Shown here: positions 54,113-61,899 of the stretch, piece by piece | Numbering within the stretch: position 1 is the stretch's first letter | Layout: each line of letters opens with the position of its first letter | NCBI GenBank assembly: GCA_035714115.1 | Contig: DASTMO010000075.1 | Span: 21,190-85,189 of the forward strand | Length of the DNA stretch: 64,000 nt | DNA from: CAMAVH01 sp035714115 | GTDB taxonomy: Bacteria; Pseudomonadota; Alphaproteobacteria; SMXQ01 | Direction: 5' to 3' | Program-made: the position numbers and the translations under genes | The notes under the pieces: model-generated | What the model was told of the DNA's origin: nothing | The model's database searches: none | What the model saw: the letters and a program-made list of their open reading frames with translations, nothing else

Positions 54113-55138
54113 TTAAGCTGCTTTCCGAAGGTGAGTCTTGATCAGTTCTTCGGCGATCTGCACCGCGTTCAAGGCTGCGCCTTTGCGCAGGTTGTCGGCG
54201 ACGACCCAGATGCTCAGGCCGTTCTCCACCGTCGCGTCCTCGCGGATGCGGCTGACGTAGGTGAGATCCTCGCCCGCCGCTTCAACCGGCGTGACGTAGC
54301 CTTCGTTGGCGCGGTGATCGACCACGGCGACGCCCGGCGCGTTGCGCAGCGCGCTGCGCGCCTGCTCGACGGTGATCGGGCGCTCGAACTCGATGTTCAC
54401 CGCTTCGGCATGGCTGATGAAGACCGGCACGCGCACGCAGGTCGCCGTAACCTTAATCTTCGGATCGAGGATCTTCTTGGTCTCGACCGTCATCTTCCAT
54501 TCTTCCTTGGTGTAGCCGTCATCCAGGAAGACGTCGATGTGCGGGATCACGTTGAAAGCGATCTGCTTGGTGAACTTTTCCTTCTTGATCGGATCGTTCA
54601 CGAAGACGCCGCGCGTCTGGGTGAAGAGCTCGTCCATCGCCTCCTTGCCGGCGCCCGACGTCGACTGGTAGGTGGCGACGACGACGCGCTTGATCGTCGC
54701 GATGTCATGCAGCGGCTTGAGCGCCACGACCATCTGGATCGTCGAGCAGTTCGGGTTGGCGATGATGTTGCGCTTGCCGTAGCCGGCGATCGCCTGCGGA
54801 TTCACTTCCGGCACGACCAGCGGCACGTCCGGGTCCATGCGCCAGAACGACGAATTGTCGATGACGACGCAGCCGGCCTTGGCGGCGCGCGGACCGTGCA
54901 CTTCGGCGACCTTGCCGCCGGCCGAGAACAGCGCGATGTCGGTGCCGGCGAAGTCGTAGGTCGCGACGTCCTTCACGGTGAGCGTTTTCGTCTCGCCGTA
55001 GGACACCTTCTTGCCGGTGGATTTCGAGGAGGCGAGCGCCACCACTTCATCCGCGGGGAAGTTGCGCTCGGCCAGGGTGGCGAGCATTTCGCGACCGACA
55101 TTTCCGGTCGCGCCGACGACAGCGACTTTGTAGCCCAT
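54113..55138 (-). CDS. asd: Aspartate-semialdehyde dehydrogenase
   Basis: 341 residues. It reduces aspartyl phosphate to the semialdehyde that leads to lysine, diaminopimelate, threonine and methionine. NADP-binding VAVVGATGNVGREML at the start, the catalytic Cys in IANPNCSTIQM and the HIDVFLDDGYTKEEWKM segment are present. Normal length. The frame remains open upstream into the first RTX gene's 3' end, but ATG 55138 begins the family sequence. Confidence 0.97.
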   Translation of the reverse strand: MGYKVAVVGATGNVGREMLATLAERNFPADEVVALASSKSTGKKVSYGETKTLTVKDVATYDFAGTDIALFSAGGKVAEVHGPRAAKAGCVVIDNSSFWRMDPDVPLVVPEVNPQAIAGYGKRNIIANPNCSTIQMVVALKPLHDIATIKRVVVATYQSTSGAGKEAMDELFTQTRGVFVNDPIKKEKFTKQIAFNVIPHIDVFLDDGYTKEEWKMTVETKKILDPKIKVTATCVRVPVFISHAEAVNIEFERPITVEQARSALRNAPGVAVVDHRANEGYVTPVEAAGEDLTYVSRIREDATVENGLSIWVVADNLRKGAALNAVQIAEELIKTHLRKAA

Positions 55139-55353
55139 GTTTGACGTCCGAGTTGCGGCGCGCCCGAAAGGCCGGAGGGCCGGCATCTGCCGGGGCCGGG
55201 GGCGGGCCGGAGGCGGGATTATCGGCAAAACGCCCCTGGTTGCAAGGGCTGCGCGGCGGCGCAAATGGGCAAAACGCCGCGATTTAGCCGGGTTTTTGGC
55301 GGGGCATCGACGAATCGCGCCAATCCGGCGTCCGCCGATCGGCGCGCTGGCGC

Positions 55354-56442
55354 TTACGCCGTCCAGGCGCCCCAGAAATCGGCGGCGCTCAACTGGCTCG
55401 GAGCGATGTAAAGCAAGGTGAGCGAATTGCCGTTGCCCAGATCGATGTAGGTGTTCCAGGTGCCCGACGGCTGGCTCATGCGCGCCGCCAGATCGGCGAA
55501 GCTGGCGAAGCCGTAGTCCCAGATGTCGATCTTGTCGCCCTCGGACGGCCGGAAGTCGGTGATGACGTCCTGACCGCTGCCAGGCGAGATCCAGAACACG
55601 TCGGCGCCCGAGCCGCCCGACATGGTGTCGTTGCCGGCGCCGCCGATGAGCCAATCGTTGCCGTTGCCGCCGTCGAGGATGTCGTTGCCGTCGTCGCCCC
55701 ACAGCACGTCGTCGCCGTCGTCGCCATAGAGCTGATCGTTGCCGGCATCGCCCATCAGCTTGTCATTGCCGGCGCCGCCGCGGATCACATCGTTGCCGTC
55801 GCCGCCCCACAGCTTGTCGTTGCCGGCGTCTCCGAACATCGTGTCGTTGCCGGCGCCGCCGACCAATTGGTCATCACCGTCGCCGCCGTACATCAGGTCG
55901 TTGCCGGCATTGCCGAACAGGATGTCGTTGCCGGCGTCGCCGTGCAGCTCGTCGTCGCCGTCGCCGCCCATCAGATAGTCGTCGCCGGTGCCGCCGTAGA
56001 TCTTGTCGCTGCCGCCGTCGCCCCACAGCAGGTCGTTGCCGTCGTCGCCGAAGATCGTGTCGTCGCCGTCGCCGCCCTCGACGCGGTCGCGCCCGGCGCC
56101 GCCGTAAATATTGTCCTTGCCGGCGCCACCGTAGAGATAGTCGTCGCCGTCGTTGCCGAACAGCTGATCGTCGCCGTCGCCGCCGTAGAGGCGATCGTTG
56201 CCGTTGCCGCCGTATAGCTGATCGTTGCCGTCTTCGCCGTAGAGCGTGTCGTCGCCGTCGCCGCCCTGCAGGTTATCGTTGCCCTTGCCGCCGTAGAGGA
56301 TGTCGGCACCGAGGCCGCCGTCGAGATAATCGTCGCCGTCGAGGCCATAGAGGATGTCGTCGCCATCGAAGCCGAGCAGCGTGTCGCCGCCGTTCGTGCC
56401 GATCAGGGTATCGTTGCCGTTAGTGCCGGGAACGTAAGCCAT
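55354..56442 (-). CDS. RTX calcium-binding nonapeptide protein, copy a
   Basis: 362 residues: MAYVPG, then 31 uninterrupted nonapeptides of the form GGxGxDxUx (residues 7-285), then a 77-residue tail ending FWGAWTA. Each RTX repeat half-binds calcium and the array folds as a parallel beta-roll outside the cell; the tail with its hydrophobic end is the usual site of a type I secretion signal. No signal peptide is present. There is no enzyme, adhesin or toxin domain. Of the five paralogues its tail is the most different: it lacks the VIDLRDF segment and has DIWDYGFASFADLAARM instead. It precedes asd but is about 215 bases away. No secretion genes are in the window. Confidence 0.93.
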   Translation of the reverse strand: MAYVPGTNGNDTLIGTNGGDTLLGFDGDDILYGLDGDDYLDGGLGADILYGGKGNDNLQGGDGDDTLYGEDGNDQLYGGNGNDRLYGGDGDDQLFGNDGDDYLYGGAGKDNIYGGAGRDRVEGGDGDDTIFGDDGNDLLWGDGGSDKIYGGTGDDYLMGGDGDDELHGDAGNDILFGNAGNDLMYGGDGDDQLVGGAGNDTMFGDAGNDKLWGGDGNDVIRGGAGNDKLMGDAGNDQLYGDDGDDVLWGDDGNDILDGGNGNDWLIGGAGNDTMSGGSGADVFWISPGSGQDVITDFRPSEGDKIDIWDYGFASFADLAARMSQPSGTWNTYIDLGNGNSLTLLYIAPSQLSAADFWGAWTA

Positions 56443-56460
56443 CCGTCTCGCCTGTCATGG

Positions 56461-56496
56461 AGCGCATGCTGCGCTTCCTACTCTTATATAAGAGTA
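56461..56496 (-). promoter_or_regulatory. Palindromic promoter-operator region of RTX copy a
   Basis: TACTCTTATATAAGAGTA (56479-56496) is a perfect 18-base palindrome with a TATATAA core, 36 bases before the start codon. It overlaps a likely -10 element. A small hairpin AGCGCATGCTGCGCT (56461-56475) follows in the leader. Confidence 0.55.
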
Positions 56497-56550
56497 TGCT
56501 ATCGCGAGAAAATGGAGGGAGTCCAGACTAAATTTCGCTCTGTGAAACGA

Positions 56551-56586
56551 AAAATGGGCCAATCCATGGAGGGACTGGCCCATTTT
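56551..56586 (-). terminator. Terminator of RTX copy b
   Basis: An 11-bp stem (AAAATGGGCCA with its complement) with a 14-base loop, followed by TTTTTCGTTT on the minus strand. It lies about 20 bases after the copy b stop. Confidence 0.9.
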
Positions 56587-56605
56587 CGTCGCGACGAGAT
56601 CCGGA

Positions 56606-57670
56606 TCAGGCGAACAGGAAGTCGTTGTCGTTCAGCACCAGCGGCGAGACCCACTGCAAGGTGACGGTATTGCCGCCGCCGAGATCGATCACACTGCTGA
56701 GCAGGCCCGTGATCTTCAGGTCGCTCATGTCGTGGATGTTCGTGAAGTCGCGCAGGTCGATCACGTCCTGCCAGATATTGAAGTCGGTGATGATGTCCTT
56801 GCCGCCGTTCAGCGAAATCCAGAAGGCGTCGTAGCCGTTGCCGCCCGACATGGTGTCGTTGCCGGGGCCGCCGATCAGCCAGTCATTGCCGTCGCCGCCT
56901 TCGAGATAATCGTCGCCGGCATCGCCCCACAGCACGTCGTCGCCGGTATCGCCGTAGAGCTTGTCGTTGCCGGCATCGCCCATCAGCTTGTCGTTGCCTT
57001 CGCCGCCGCGCATGGTGTCATCGTCGTCGCCGCCCCAGAGCTTGTCGTTGCCCTGGTCGCCCTGCATCGTGTCGTCGCCCTTGCCGCCGACCAGTTGGTC
57101 GTCGTCCTGGCCGCCAGACATGATGTCGTTGCCGGCATTGCCGAACAGGATGTCGTTGCCGAAATCGCCCGACAGCGTGTCGTTGCCGTCGCCGCCCATC
57201 AGATAGTCGTCGCCGTTGCCGCCGTAGATCTTGTCCGCGCCGCCGTCGCCGAACAGCACATCCTTGCCGTCTTCGCCGTAGACTTGGTCGTCGTCGTCGC
57301 CGGCTTCGATCCAGTCGTCGCCAGTACCGCCGGAAATCGTGTCGATGCCCTTCTCGCCGAACAGCAGGTCGTTACCGTCATTGCCTTGCAGCTGGTCGGC
57401 GCCGTCGCCGCCGTACAGCGTGTCGTTGCCGGCATAGCCGTAGAGATAATCATTGCCGGCATCGCCATAGAGCGTGTCGTCGCCGTCCTGGCCGTGCAGC
57501 TGGTCGTTGCCCTTGCCGCCGTAGAGCACGTCGGCGCCGATGCCGCCGTCGAGATAATCGTCGCCGTCGAGGCCGTAGAGCACGTCATTGCCGTCGAAGC
57601 CGAACATCGTGTCGGCGCTGTTGGTGCCGGTGAGCGTGTCGTTGCGGGACGTGCCGGGGATGTAAGCCAT
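56606..57670 (-). CDS. RTX calcium-binding nonapeptide protein, copy b
   Basis: 354 residues: MAYIPG, 31 uninterrupted RTX nonapeptides (residues 7-285), and a 69-residue tail ending NDNDFLFA. Repeats 13, 14, 21 and 24 depart from the consensus in the same places as in copies c and d (for example repeat 13 GTGDDWIEA). The tail holds KDIITDFNIWQDVIDLRDF, as in copies c, d and e. As in the others there is no signal peptide or other domain, so it should leave by type I secretion. Own terminator and upstream inverted repeat, so a single-gene transcription unit. Confidence 0.93.
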   Translation of the reverse strand: MAYIPGTSRNDTLTGTNSADTMFGFDGNDVLYGLDGDDYLDGGIGADVLYGGKGNDQLHGQDGDDTLYGDAGNDYLYGYAGNDTLYGGDGADQLQGNDGNDLLFGEKGIDTISGGTGDDWIEAGDDDDQVYGEDGKDVLFGDGGADKIYGGNGDDYLMGGDGNDTLSGDFGNDILFGNAGNDIMSGGQDDDQLVGGKGDDTMQGDQGNDKLWGGDDDDTMRGGEGNDKLMGDAGNDKLYGDTGDDVLWGDAGDDYLEGGDGNDWLIGGPGNDTMSGGNGYDAFWISLNGGKDIITDFNIWQDVIDLRDFTNIHDMSDLKITGLLSSVIDLGGGNTVTLQWVSPLVLNDNDFLFA

Positions 57671-57692
57671 CTATCGAAAGCCATGAGCTCGT

Positions 57693-57815
57693 GCGGCGCT
57701 CGGCCGCGGGGAATTGCCTGGCTTTTTATCGGTTCTATTACTTTAGTGCAATATGACCCTGATCCTAACTCACTTTGATAAAATGAATAATTTCAATCAG
57801 ATATTCCAATATCTG
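57693..57815 (-). promoter_or_regulatory. Upstream region of RTX copy b with inverted repeats
   Basis: A leader hairpin GCGGC-GCTCG-GCCGC (57693-57707) and an 18-base inverted repeat CAGATATT-CC-AATATCTG (57798-57815), 128 bases before the start codon. The region is AT-rich compared with the genes. A TTGCAC element lies between them. Confidence 0.45.
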
Positions 57816-57872
57816 CGTGAGGCGCATAGCTCACATACGCTAAAAGTCATAGTTCCGATCCCGCACCAACGA

Positions 57873-57909
57873 AAAACGGGCCGGCCCCTGGCGGGGACCG
57901 GCCCGTTTT
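57873..57909 (-). terminator. Terminator of RTX copy c
   Basis: A 12-bp stem (AAAACGGGCCGG with its complement) and an inner CCCC/GGGG stem, followed by TTTTTCGTT on the minus strand, about 22 bases after the copy c stop. Confidence 0.92.
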
Positions 57910-57930
57910 CGTCGCGACGGGAACCGTGGA

Positions 57931-58998
57931 TTAGGAGAAGAGGAAGTCGTTGTTAGTCAGGTACTGCGGCGGGACGTACTGGATGTAAATCGTCTGGCCG
58001 CTGCCGAGATTGATGATGCTGTTCCAGCCGTCGGCCGTGATGGTCAGCTGGCTGATGCTGTGAATGTTGGCGAAGTCGCGCAGGTCGATGACGTCCTGGC
58101 CCTGGGTGAAGTCGGTGATGCGGTCCTGGCCGTCGCCCGGCGAGATCCAGAAGGCGTCGTAGCCCGAGCCGCCCGACATGATGTCGTTGCCCTTGCCGCC
58201 GATCAGCCAATCATTGCCGTCGCCGCCTTCGAGCGTGTCGTTGCCGTCGTCGCCCCACAGGACGTCGTCGCCGCCGTCGCCATAGAGCTTGTCGTTGCCC
58301 TTGTCGCCCATCAGGTAGTCGGCGCCATTGCCGCCGCGGATCGTGTCGTCGTTGTCGCCGCCCCACAGCTTGTCGTCGCCGTCGTCGCCGTACATCTCGT
58401 CCTTGCCGGCGCCGCCGACCAGCTGGTCGTTGTCCTGGCCGCCGTACATCAAGTCGTCGCCGGCGCCGCCGAACAGGTAGTCGTTGCCGGCTTCGCCATA
58501 GAGCTTGTCGTTGCCGTCATTACCCATCAGGTAATCGTCGCCGTTGCCGCCATAAACCGTGTCGTTGCCGGCATCGCCGAACAGCGTGTCGTTGCCGTCG
58601 TCGCCGTTGATCTGGTCGTCGTCGTCGCCGGCCTCGACCCAGTCGTTGCCCGCGCCGCCGTAGATCGTGTCCTTGCCGACATCGCCGAAGATCAGGTCGT
58701 TGCCGTCCATGCCCTGCAGCTGGTCGTCGCCCTTGCCGCCGTACAGCGTATCGTTGCCGGCGTAGCCGTAGAGGGTGTCGTTGCCGTCTTCGCCGTACAG
58801 AATGTCGTCGCCGTCCTGGCCGTGCAGGTTGTCGTTGCCCTTGCCGCCATAGAGCACGTCGGCGCCCAGACCACCGTCGAGGTAGTCGTCGCCATCGAGG
58901 CCATAGAGGATGTCGTTGCCGTCGAAGCCCTGGACGGAGTCCGCGCTGTTGGTGCCGGTCAGGGTATCGTTGCCGCTGGTGCCAGGAACGTAAGCCAT
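57931..58998 (-). CDS. RTX calcium-binding nonapeptide protein, copy c
   Basis: 355 residues: MAYVPG, 31 RTX nonapeptides (7-285), and a 70-residue tail ending TNNDFLFS. The tail (QDRITDFTQGQDVIDLRDF, then ITADGWNSII) is nearly identical to that of copy d, so these two are the closest pair. Repeat 13 (GAGNDWVEA) and repeat 14 (GDDDDQING) share the irregularities of copies b and d. Predicted to be secreted by a type I system and to fold only when calcium is present outside the cell. Own terminator and a double inverted repeat upstream. Confidence 0.93.
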   Translation of the reverse strand: MAYVPGTSGNDTLTGTNSADSVQGFDGNDILYGLDGDDYLDGGLGADVLYGGKGNDNLHGQDGDDILYGEDGNDTLYGYAGNDTLYGGKGDDQLQGMDGNDLIFGDVGKDTIYGGAGNDWVEAGDDDDQINGDDGNDTLFGDAGNDTVYGGNGDDYLMGNDGNDKLYGEAGNDYLFGGAGDDLMYGGQDNDQLVGGAGKDEMYGDDGDDKLWGGDNDDTIRGGNGADYLMGDKGNDKLYGDGGDDVLWGDDGNDTLEGGDGNDWLIGGKGNDIMSGGSGYDAFWISPGDGQDRITDFTQGQDVIDLRDFANIHSISQLTITADGWNSIINLGSGQTIYIQYVPPQYLTNNDFLFS

Positions 58999-59024
58999 GG
59001 GACGGTCTTCGACAGTTGAGAAGG

Positions 59025-59102
59025 GCGCCGCTTTCGGCGCTACATAACGATATCTTTATATCGTTATCGCCCTCGAAAGTATAGGGGAATCTATTCCTCT
59101 AT
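59025..59102 (-). promoter_or_regulatory. Palindromic promoter-operator region of RTX copy c
   Basis: A leader hairpin GCGCCG-CTTT-CGGCGC (59025-59040), then a 24-base inverted repeat (59044-59067, arms ATAACGATAT and ATATCGTTAT, spacer CTTT) containing TATAAAG on the coding strand, then a 22-base inverted repeat (59081-59102, arms ATAGGGGAAT and ATTCCTCTAT, one mismatch). The 24-base element recurs upstream of copy e. Confidence 0.6.
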
Positions 59103-59220
59103 AAGATTTGAATTATGAATAAAAACAATCGTTTACAAGGTCAGGCCGCAAAAAAAATGAGACGAAGACGGCCCTGTATCAACATCCGCCAGCGATTCGC
59201 CCGGCGAAATGAAGGCAAGC

Positions 59221-59247
59221 AAAAGGCCACCCAAAGGGCGGCCTTGC
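59221..59247 (-). terminator. Terminator of RTX copy d
   Basis: A stem AAGGCC-A-CCC / GGG-C-GGCCTT with loop AAA, followed on the minus strand by TTTTGCTTG. About 30 bases after the stop. Confidence 0.8.
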
Positions 59248-59275
59248 GGTAGCGTAGCCTCATGCGCGACCTGGC

Positions 59276-60343
59276 TTAGGCGAACAGGAAGTCGTTTGCC
59301 GTGAGGTTCTGCGGCGGGATGTATTGGACGTAGATCGTCTGGCCGCCGCCGAGGCTGATGATGCTGTTCCAGCCGTCGGCCGTGATCGAGAGCTGATGGA
59401 TGTTGTGGATGCTGGTGAAGTCGCGCAGGTCGATGACGTCCTGGCCCTGGGTGAAATCGGTGATGCGGTCCTGTCCGCCGCCCGGCGAGATCCAGAAAGC
59501 GTCGTAGCCGGAGCCGCCGCTCATCACGTCGTTGCCGGCGCCGCCGATCAGCCAATCGTTGCCGTTGCCGCCTTCGAGATAATCGTCGCCGGCATCGCCC
59601 CACAGATTGTCGTCGCCGTCATCGCCGTAGAGCTTGTCGTTGCCGTCGTCGCCGGTCAGATCGTCGTTGCCCGCGCCGCCGCGGATGATGTCGAGGCCGG
59701 CGCCGCCGAACAGATTGTCGGTGCCTTCGTCGCCATACATGGTGTCGTCGCCGATGCCGCCGACGAGTTGATCGTCGCCCGAGCCGCCGTACATCAGGTC
59801 GTTGCCGGATCCGCCGAAAACCAAGTCGTTATCGGCCTCGCCGTAGAGCTGGTCGTTGCCGTCGTTACCCATCAGGCGATCGTCGCCGGCGCCGCCGTAG
59901 ATCTTGTCCGCGCCGCCTTCGCCGAACAGCGTGTCGTTGCCGCCGTCGCCGAACAGCTGGTCGTCGTCCTCGCCGGCCTGCATCCAGTCATTGCCGTCGT
60001 AGCCGTAGAGCTTGTCTTCGCCGGCGCCGCCGTAGAGCGTGTCGTCGCCCTCGTTGCCATGCAGCGAGTCGTTGCCGGTGCCGCCATAGAGCGTGTCGTT
60101 GCCGGCATAGCCATAGAGCGAATCGTCGCCGGCTTCGCCATAGAGGATGTCATCGCCAGCCTGGCCGTGCAGGCCGTCATTACCGTTGCCGCCATAGAGC
60201 ACGTCGGCGCCGACGCCGCCGTCGAGGTAATCGTCGCCGTCGAGGCCATAGAGAATGTCGTTGCCGTCGAACCCCTGCACCGAGTCGCCGCTCGAGGTGC
60301 CGTAGAGGGTGTCGTTGCCGCTGCTGCCGGGGACGTAAGCCAT
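59276..60343 (-). CDS. RTX calcium-binding nonapeptide protein, copy d
   Basis: 355 residues: MAYVPG, 31 RTX nonapeptides (7-285), and a 70-residue tail ending TANDFLFA. It has repeat 13 as YDGNDWMQA and repeat 14 as GEDDDQLFG. The tail is close to that of copy c. As in all five copies the N-terminal hexapeptide is the only sequence before the beta-roll, so the protein is essentially a calcium-dependent rod or tile with a secretion tail. Confidence 0.93.
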   Translation of the reverse strand: MAYVPGSSGNDTLYGTSSGDSVQGFDGNDILYGLDGDDYLDGGVGADVLYGGNGNDGLHGQAGDDILYGEAGDDSLYGYAGNDTLYGGTGNDSLHGNEGDDTLYGGAGEDKLYGYDGNDWMQAGEDDDQLFGDGGNDTLFGEGGADKIYGGAGDDRLMGNDGNDQLYGEADNDLVFGGSGNDLMYGGSGDDQLVGGIGDDTMYGDEGTDNLFGGAGLDIIRGGAGNDDLTGDDGNDKLYGDDGDDNLWGDAGDDYLEGGNGNDWLIGGAGNDVMSGGSGYDAFWISPGGGQDRITDFTQGQDVIDLRDFTSIHNIHQLSITADGWNSIISLGGGQTIYVQYIPPQNLTANDFLFA

Positions 60344-60399
60344 GATGATGACGCCGCGAATGATTGACTACATGTCGTGCGTGGACCTCTTGAGATCAA

Positions 60400-60417
60400 C
60401 GCATACGTGGATATGCG
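60400..60417 (-). promoter_or_regulatory. Inverted repeat upstream of RTX copy d
   Basis: CGCATA-N6-TATGCG, 57 bases before the start codon. It differs in sequence from the other palindromes but has a similar place. Confidence 0.4.
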
Positions 60418-60551
60418 GCTCATCGAGTTAAAAATCTACGAAAAATCAGTCTGTTAACCATGAAATGGCCAAACTATCGCCGCGCATTTATCGCGCATTT
60501 TAGCAATCGGCCTTTTTTATCGCCGGATGGCGCCGGCAGGCACAAAAGCGA

Positions 60552-60580
60552 ACGGCCGGACCCTGCATGGGTCCGGCCGT
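60552..60580 (-). terminator. Terminator of RTX copy e
   Basis: A 12-bp stem (ACGGCCGGACCC with its complement) around TGCAT, followed on the minus strand by TTCGCTTTTG. About 40 bases after the stop. Confidence 0.85.
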
Positions 60581-60617
60581 CGATGGTCCGGAGGTCTCGG
60601 TAAAAAGACGCTTACGG

Positions 60618-61682
60618 TCAGAAGAGGAAGTCGCTCGCCGTCCACTGGCTGGCGGTGACGTAATTGACGTAGATGGTCTGGCCGCCGCCAAGGCTGATCA
60701 TTGAGCCGTTGCCGTAGTTCGAGATCGACAGGCTGCCGAGGCCGGCGAAGTTGAAATCCATCAGGTCGATGACGTCCTGGCCGCGCGTGAAGTCGGTGAT
60801 CTGATCGTCGTCGCTGCCGCTCGGCGAAATCCAGAAGGCGTCATAGCCCGCGCCGCCCGACATCACGTCGTTGCCGGCGCCGCCGATGATCCAGTCGTTG
60901 TCGTTGCCGCCGTAGAGATAGTCGTTTCCGGCATCGCCCCACAGCACGTCGTCGCCGTCGTCGCCGTACATCTCGTCGTTGCCGTCATCGCCCATCAGCT
61001 TGTCGGCTTCGGTGCCGCCGCGGATGTAGTCGGCGCCCGCGCCGCCCCAAATCTGATCGATGCCGGCATCGCCATAAAGATCGTCGTCTTCGGTGCCGCC
61101 AACGATCTTGTCGTCGCCGCTGCCGCCGTAAACCAAGTCTAAGCCTGCGCCGCCCCAGATCTGATCGTTGTCGGCGTCGCCATACAGCTTGTCGTTGCCG
61201 TCGTTGCCGAGCAGCTTGTCGTTGCCGTTGCCGCCGTAAATCGTGTCGGTGCCGCCGTCGCCAAACAGCAGATCGTCGCCGTCTTCGCCGGAAATGGTGT
61301 CGTCGTCGGCGCCACCCTCGGCATAGTCGTTACCGGTGCCGGCATAAATCGTGTCCTTGCCGGAGTCGCCGTAAATCTCGTCGTCGTTCTCATTGCCCTG
61401 CAACTGGTCGTTGCCCGAGCCGCCGTAGAGCTTGTCGTTGCCGAGGCCGCCGTACAGCGTGTCGTTGTTGTTTTCGCCGTAGAGAATATCGTTGCCGTCG
61501 TTGCCCTGCAGCTGGTCGTCGCCGTTGCCGCCGCGGATGGTGTCGTTGCCGTCGCCGCCGTAGATGTAATCGACGCCGCCAAGGCCGCTCAATACGTCAT
61601 CGCCGCCCAAGCCCTGGATCGTGTCCGAGCTGTTGGTGCCGGTGTAGGTATTGTTGCCATTGGTGCCGGTGTAGTTGGCCAT
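60618..61682 (-). CDS. RTX calcium-binding nonapeptide protein, copy e
   Basis: 354 residues: MANYTG, 31 RTX nonapeptides (7-285), and a 69-residue tail ending TASDFLF. It is the most diverged in the repeats: the first is TNGNNTYTG without the usual Asp, and repeats 8, 11 and 22 have Asn, Glu or Asp at glycine positions. The repeat count is nevertheless the same as in the other four. It has the upstream 24-base inverted repeat of copy c. Probably the first to split from the others, or under different constraint. Confidence 0.93.
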   Translation of the reverse strand: MANYTGTNGNNTYTGTNSSDTIQGLGGDDVLSGLGGVDYIYGGDGNDTIRGGNGDDQLQGNDGNDILYGENNNDTLYGGLGNDKLYGGSGNDQLQGNENDDEIYGDSGKDTIYAGTGNDYAEGGADDDTISGEDGDDLLFGDGGTDTIYGGNGNDKLLGNDGNDKLYGDADNDQIWGGAGLDLVYGGSGDDKIVGGTEDDDLYGDAGIDQIWGGAGADYIRGGTEADKLMGDDGNDEMYGDDGDDVLWGDAGNDYLYGGNDNDWIIGGAGNDVMSGGAGYDAFWISPSGSDDDQITDFTRGQDVIDLMDFNFAGLGSLSISNYGNGSMISLGGGQTIYVNYVTASQWTASDFLF

Positions 61683-61722
61683 CTCTCGCCTGCTGATCTT
61701 CGTTATTGCCGGGTCACGCGGC

Positions 61723-61843
61723 GGCCCCTCTTTGGAGGCCTACATAACGATATCTTTATATTGTTATTGAGTTCCGGAGTCGAGGAAATTCTAGCAATAT
61801 TTTCCACAGCCTTCGAATCAATAGTTCCATTGAATATCAATGG
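61723..61843 (-). promoter_or_regulatory. Palindromic promoter-operator region of RTX copy e
   Basis: A leader hairpin around 61723-61740 (GGCCCCTC...GAGGCC), the same 24-base inverted repeat as copy c with one change (61744-61767, arms ATAACGATAT and ATATTGTTAT), and a further inverted repeat CCATTGA-ATA-TCAATGG (61827-61843). Confidence 0.6.
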
Positions 61844-61852
61844 TTTAATAAA

Positions 61853-61878
61853 AAAGCCCGGCCGTGAGGCCGGGCTTT
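61853..61878 (-). terminator. Terminator of the leu genes
   Basis: An 11-bp stem (AAAGCCCGGCC with its complement) around GTGA, followed on the minus strand by TTTTTTATTAA. About 22 bases after leuB. Confidence 0.93.
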
Positions 61879-61899
61879 CGCGTGGATCCTGCCAGAAAA

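Noticed and set aside
55139..55702. Longer start for asd, which would fuse it to RTX-like sequence
   Set aside because: The extra part is an out-of-frame reading of RTX copy a; the Asd family begins at 55138.
55739..60367. Long open frames of about 350 codons on the plus strand opposite the RTX genes, rich in Val, Ala and Ile
   Set aside because: They mirror the codon-periodic repeats on the coding strand; the repeated GGC/GAC pattern leaves the complement without stops. No ribosome site or natural domain.
55354..61682. CRISPR array or DNA-level satellite
   Set aside because: The periodicity is 27 bases in coding frame and encodes RTX nonapeptides; there are no spacers.
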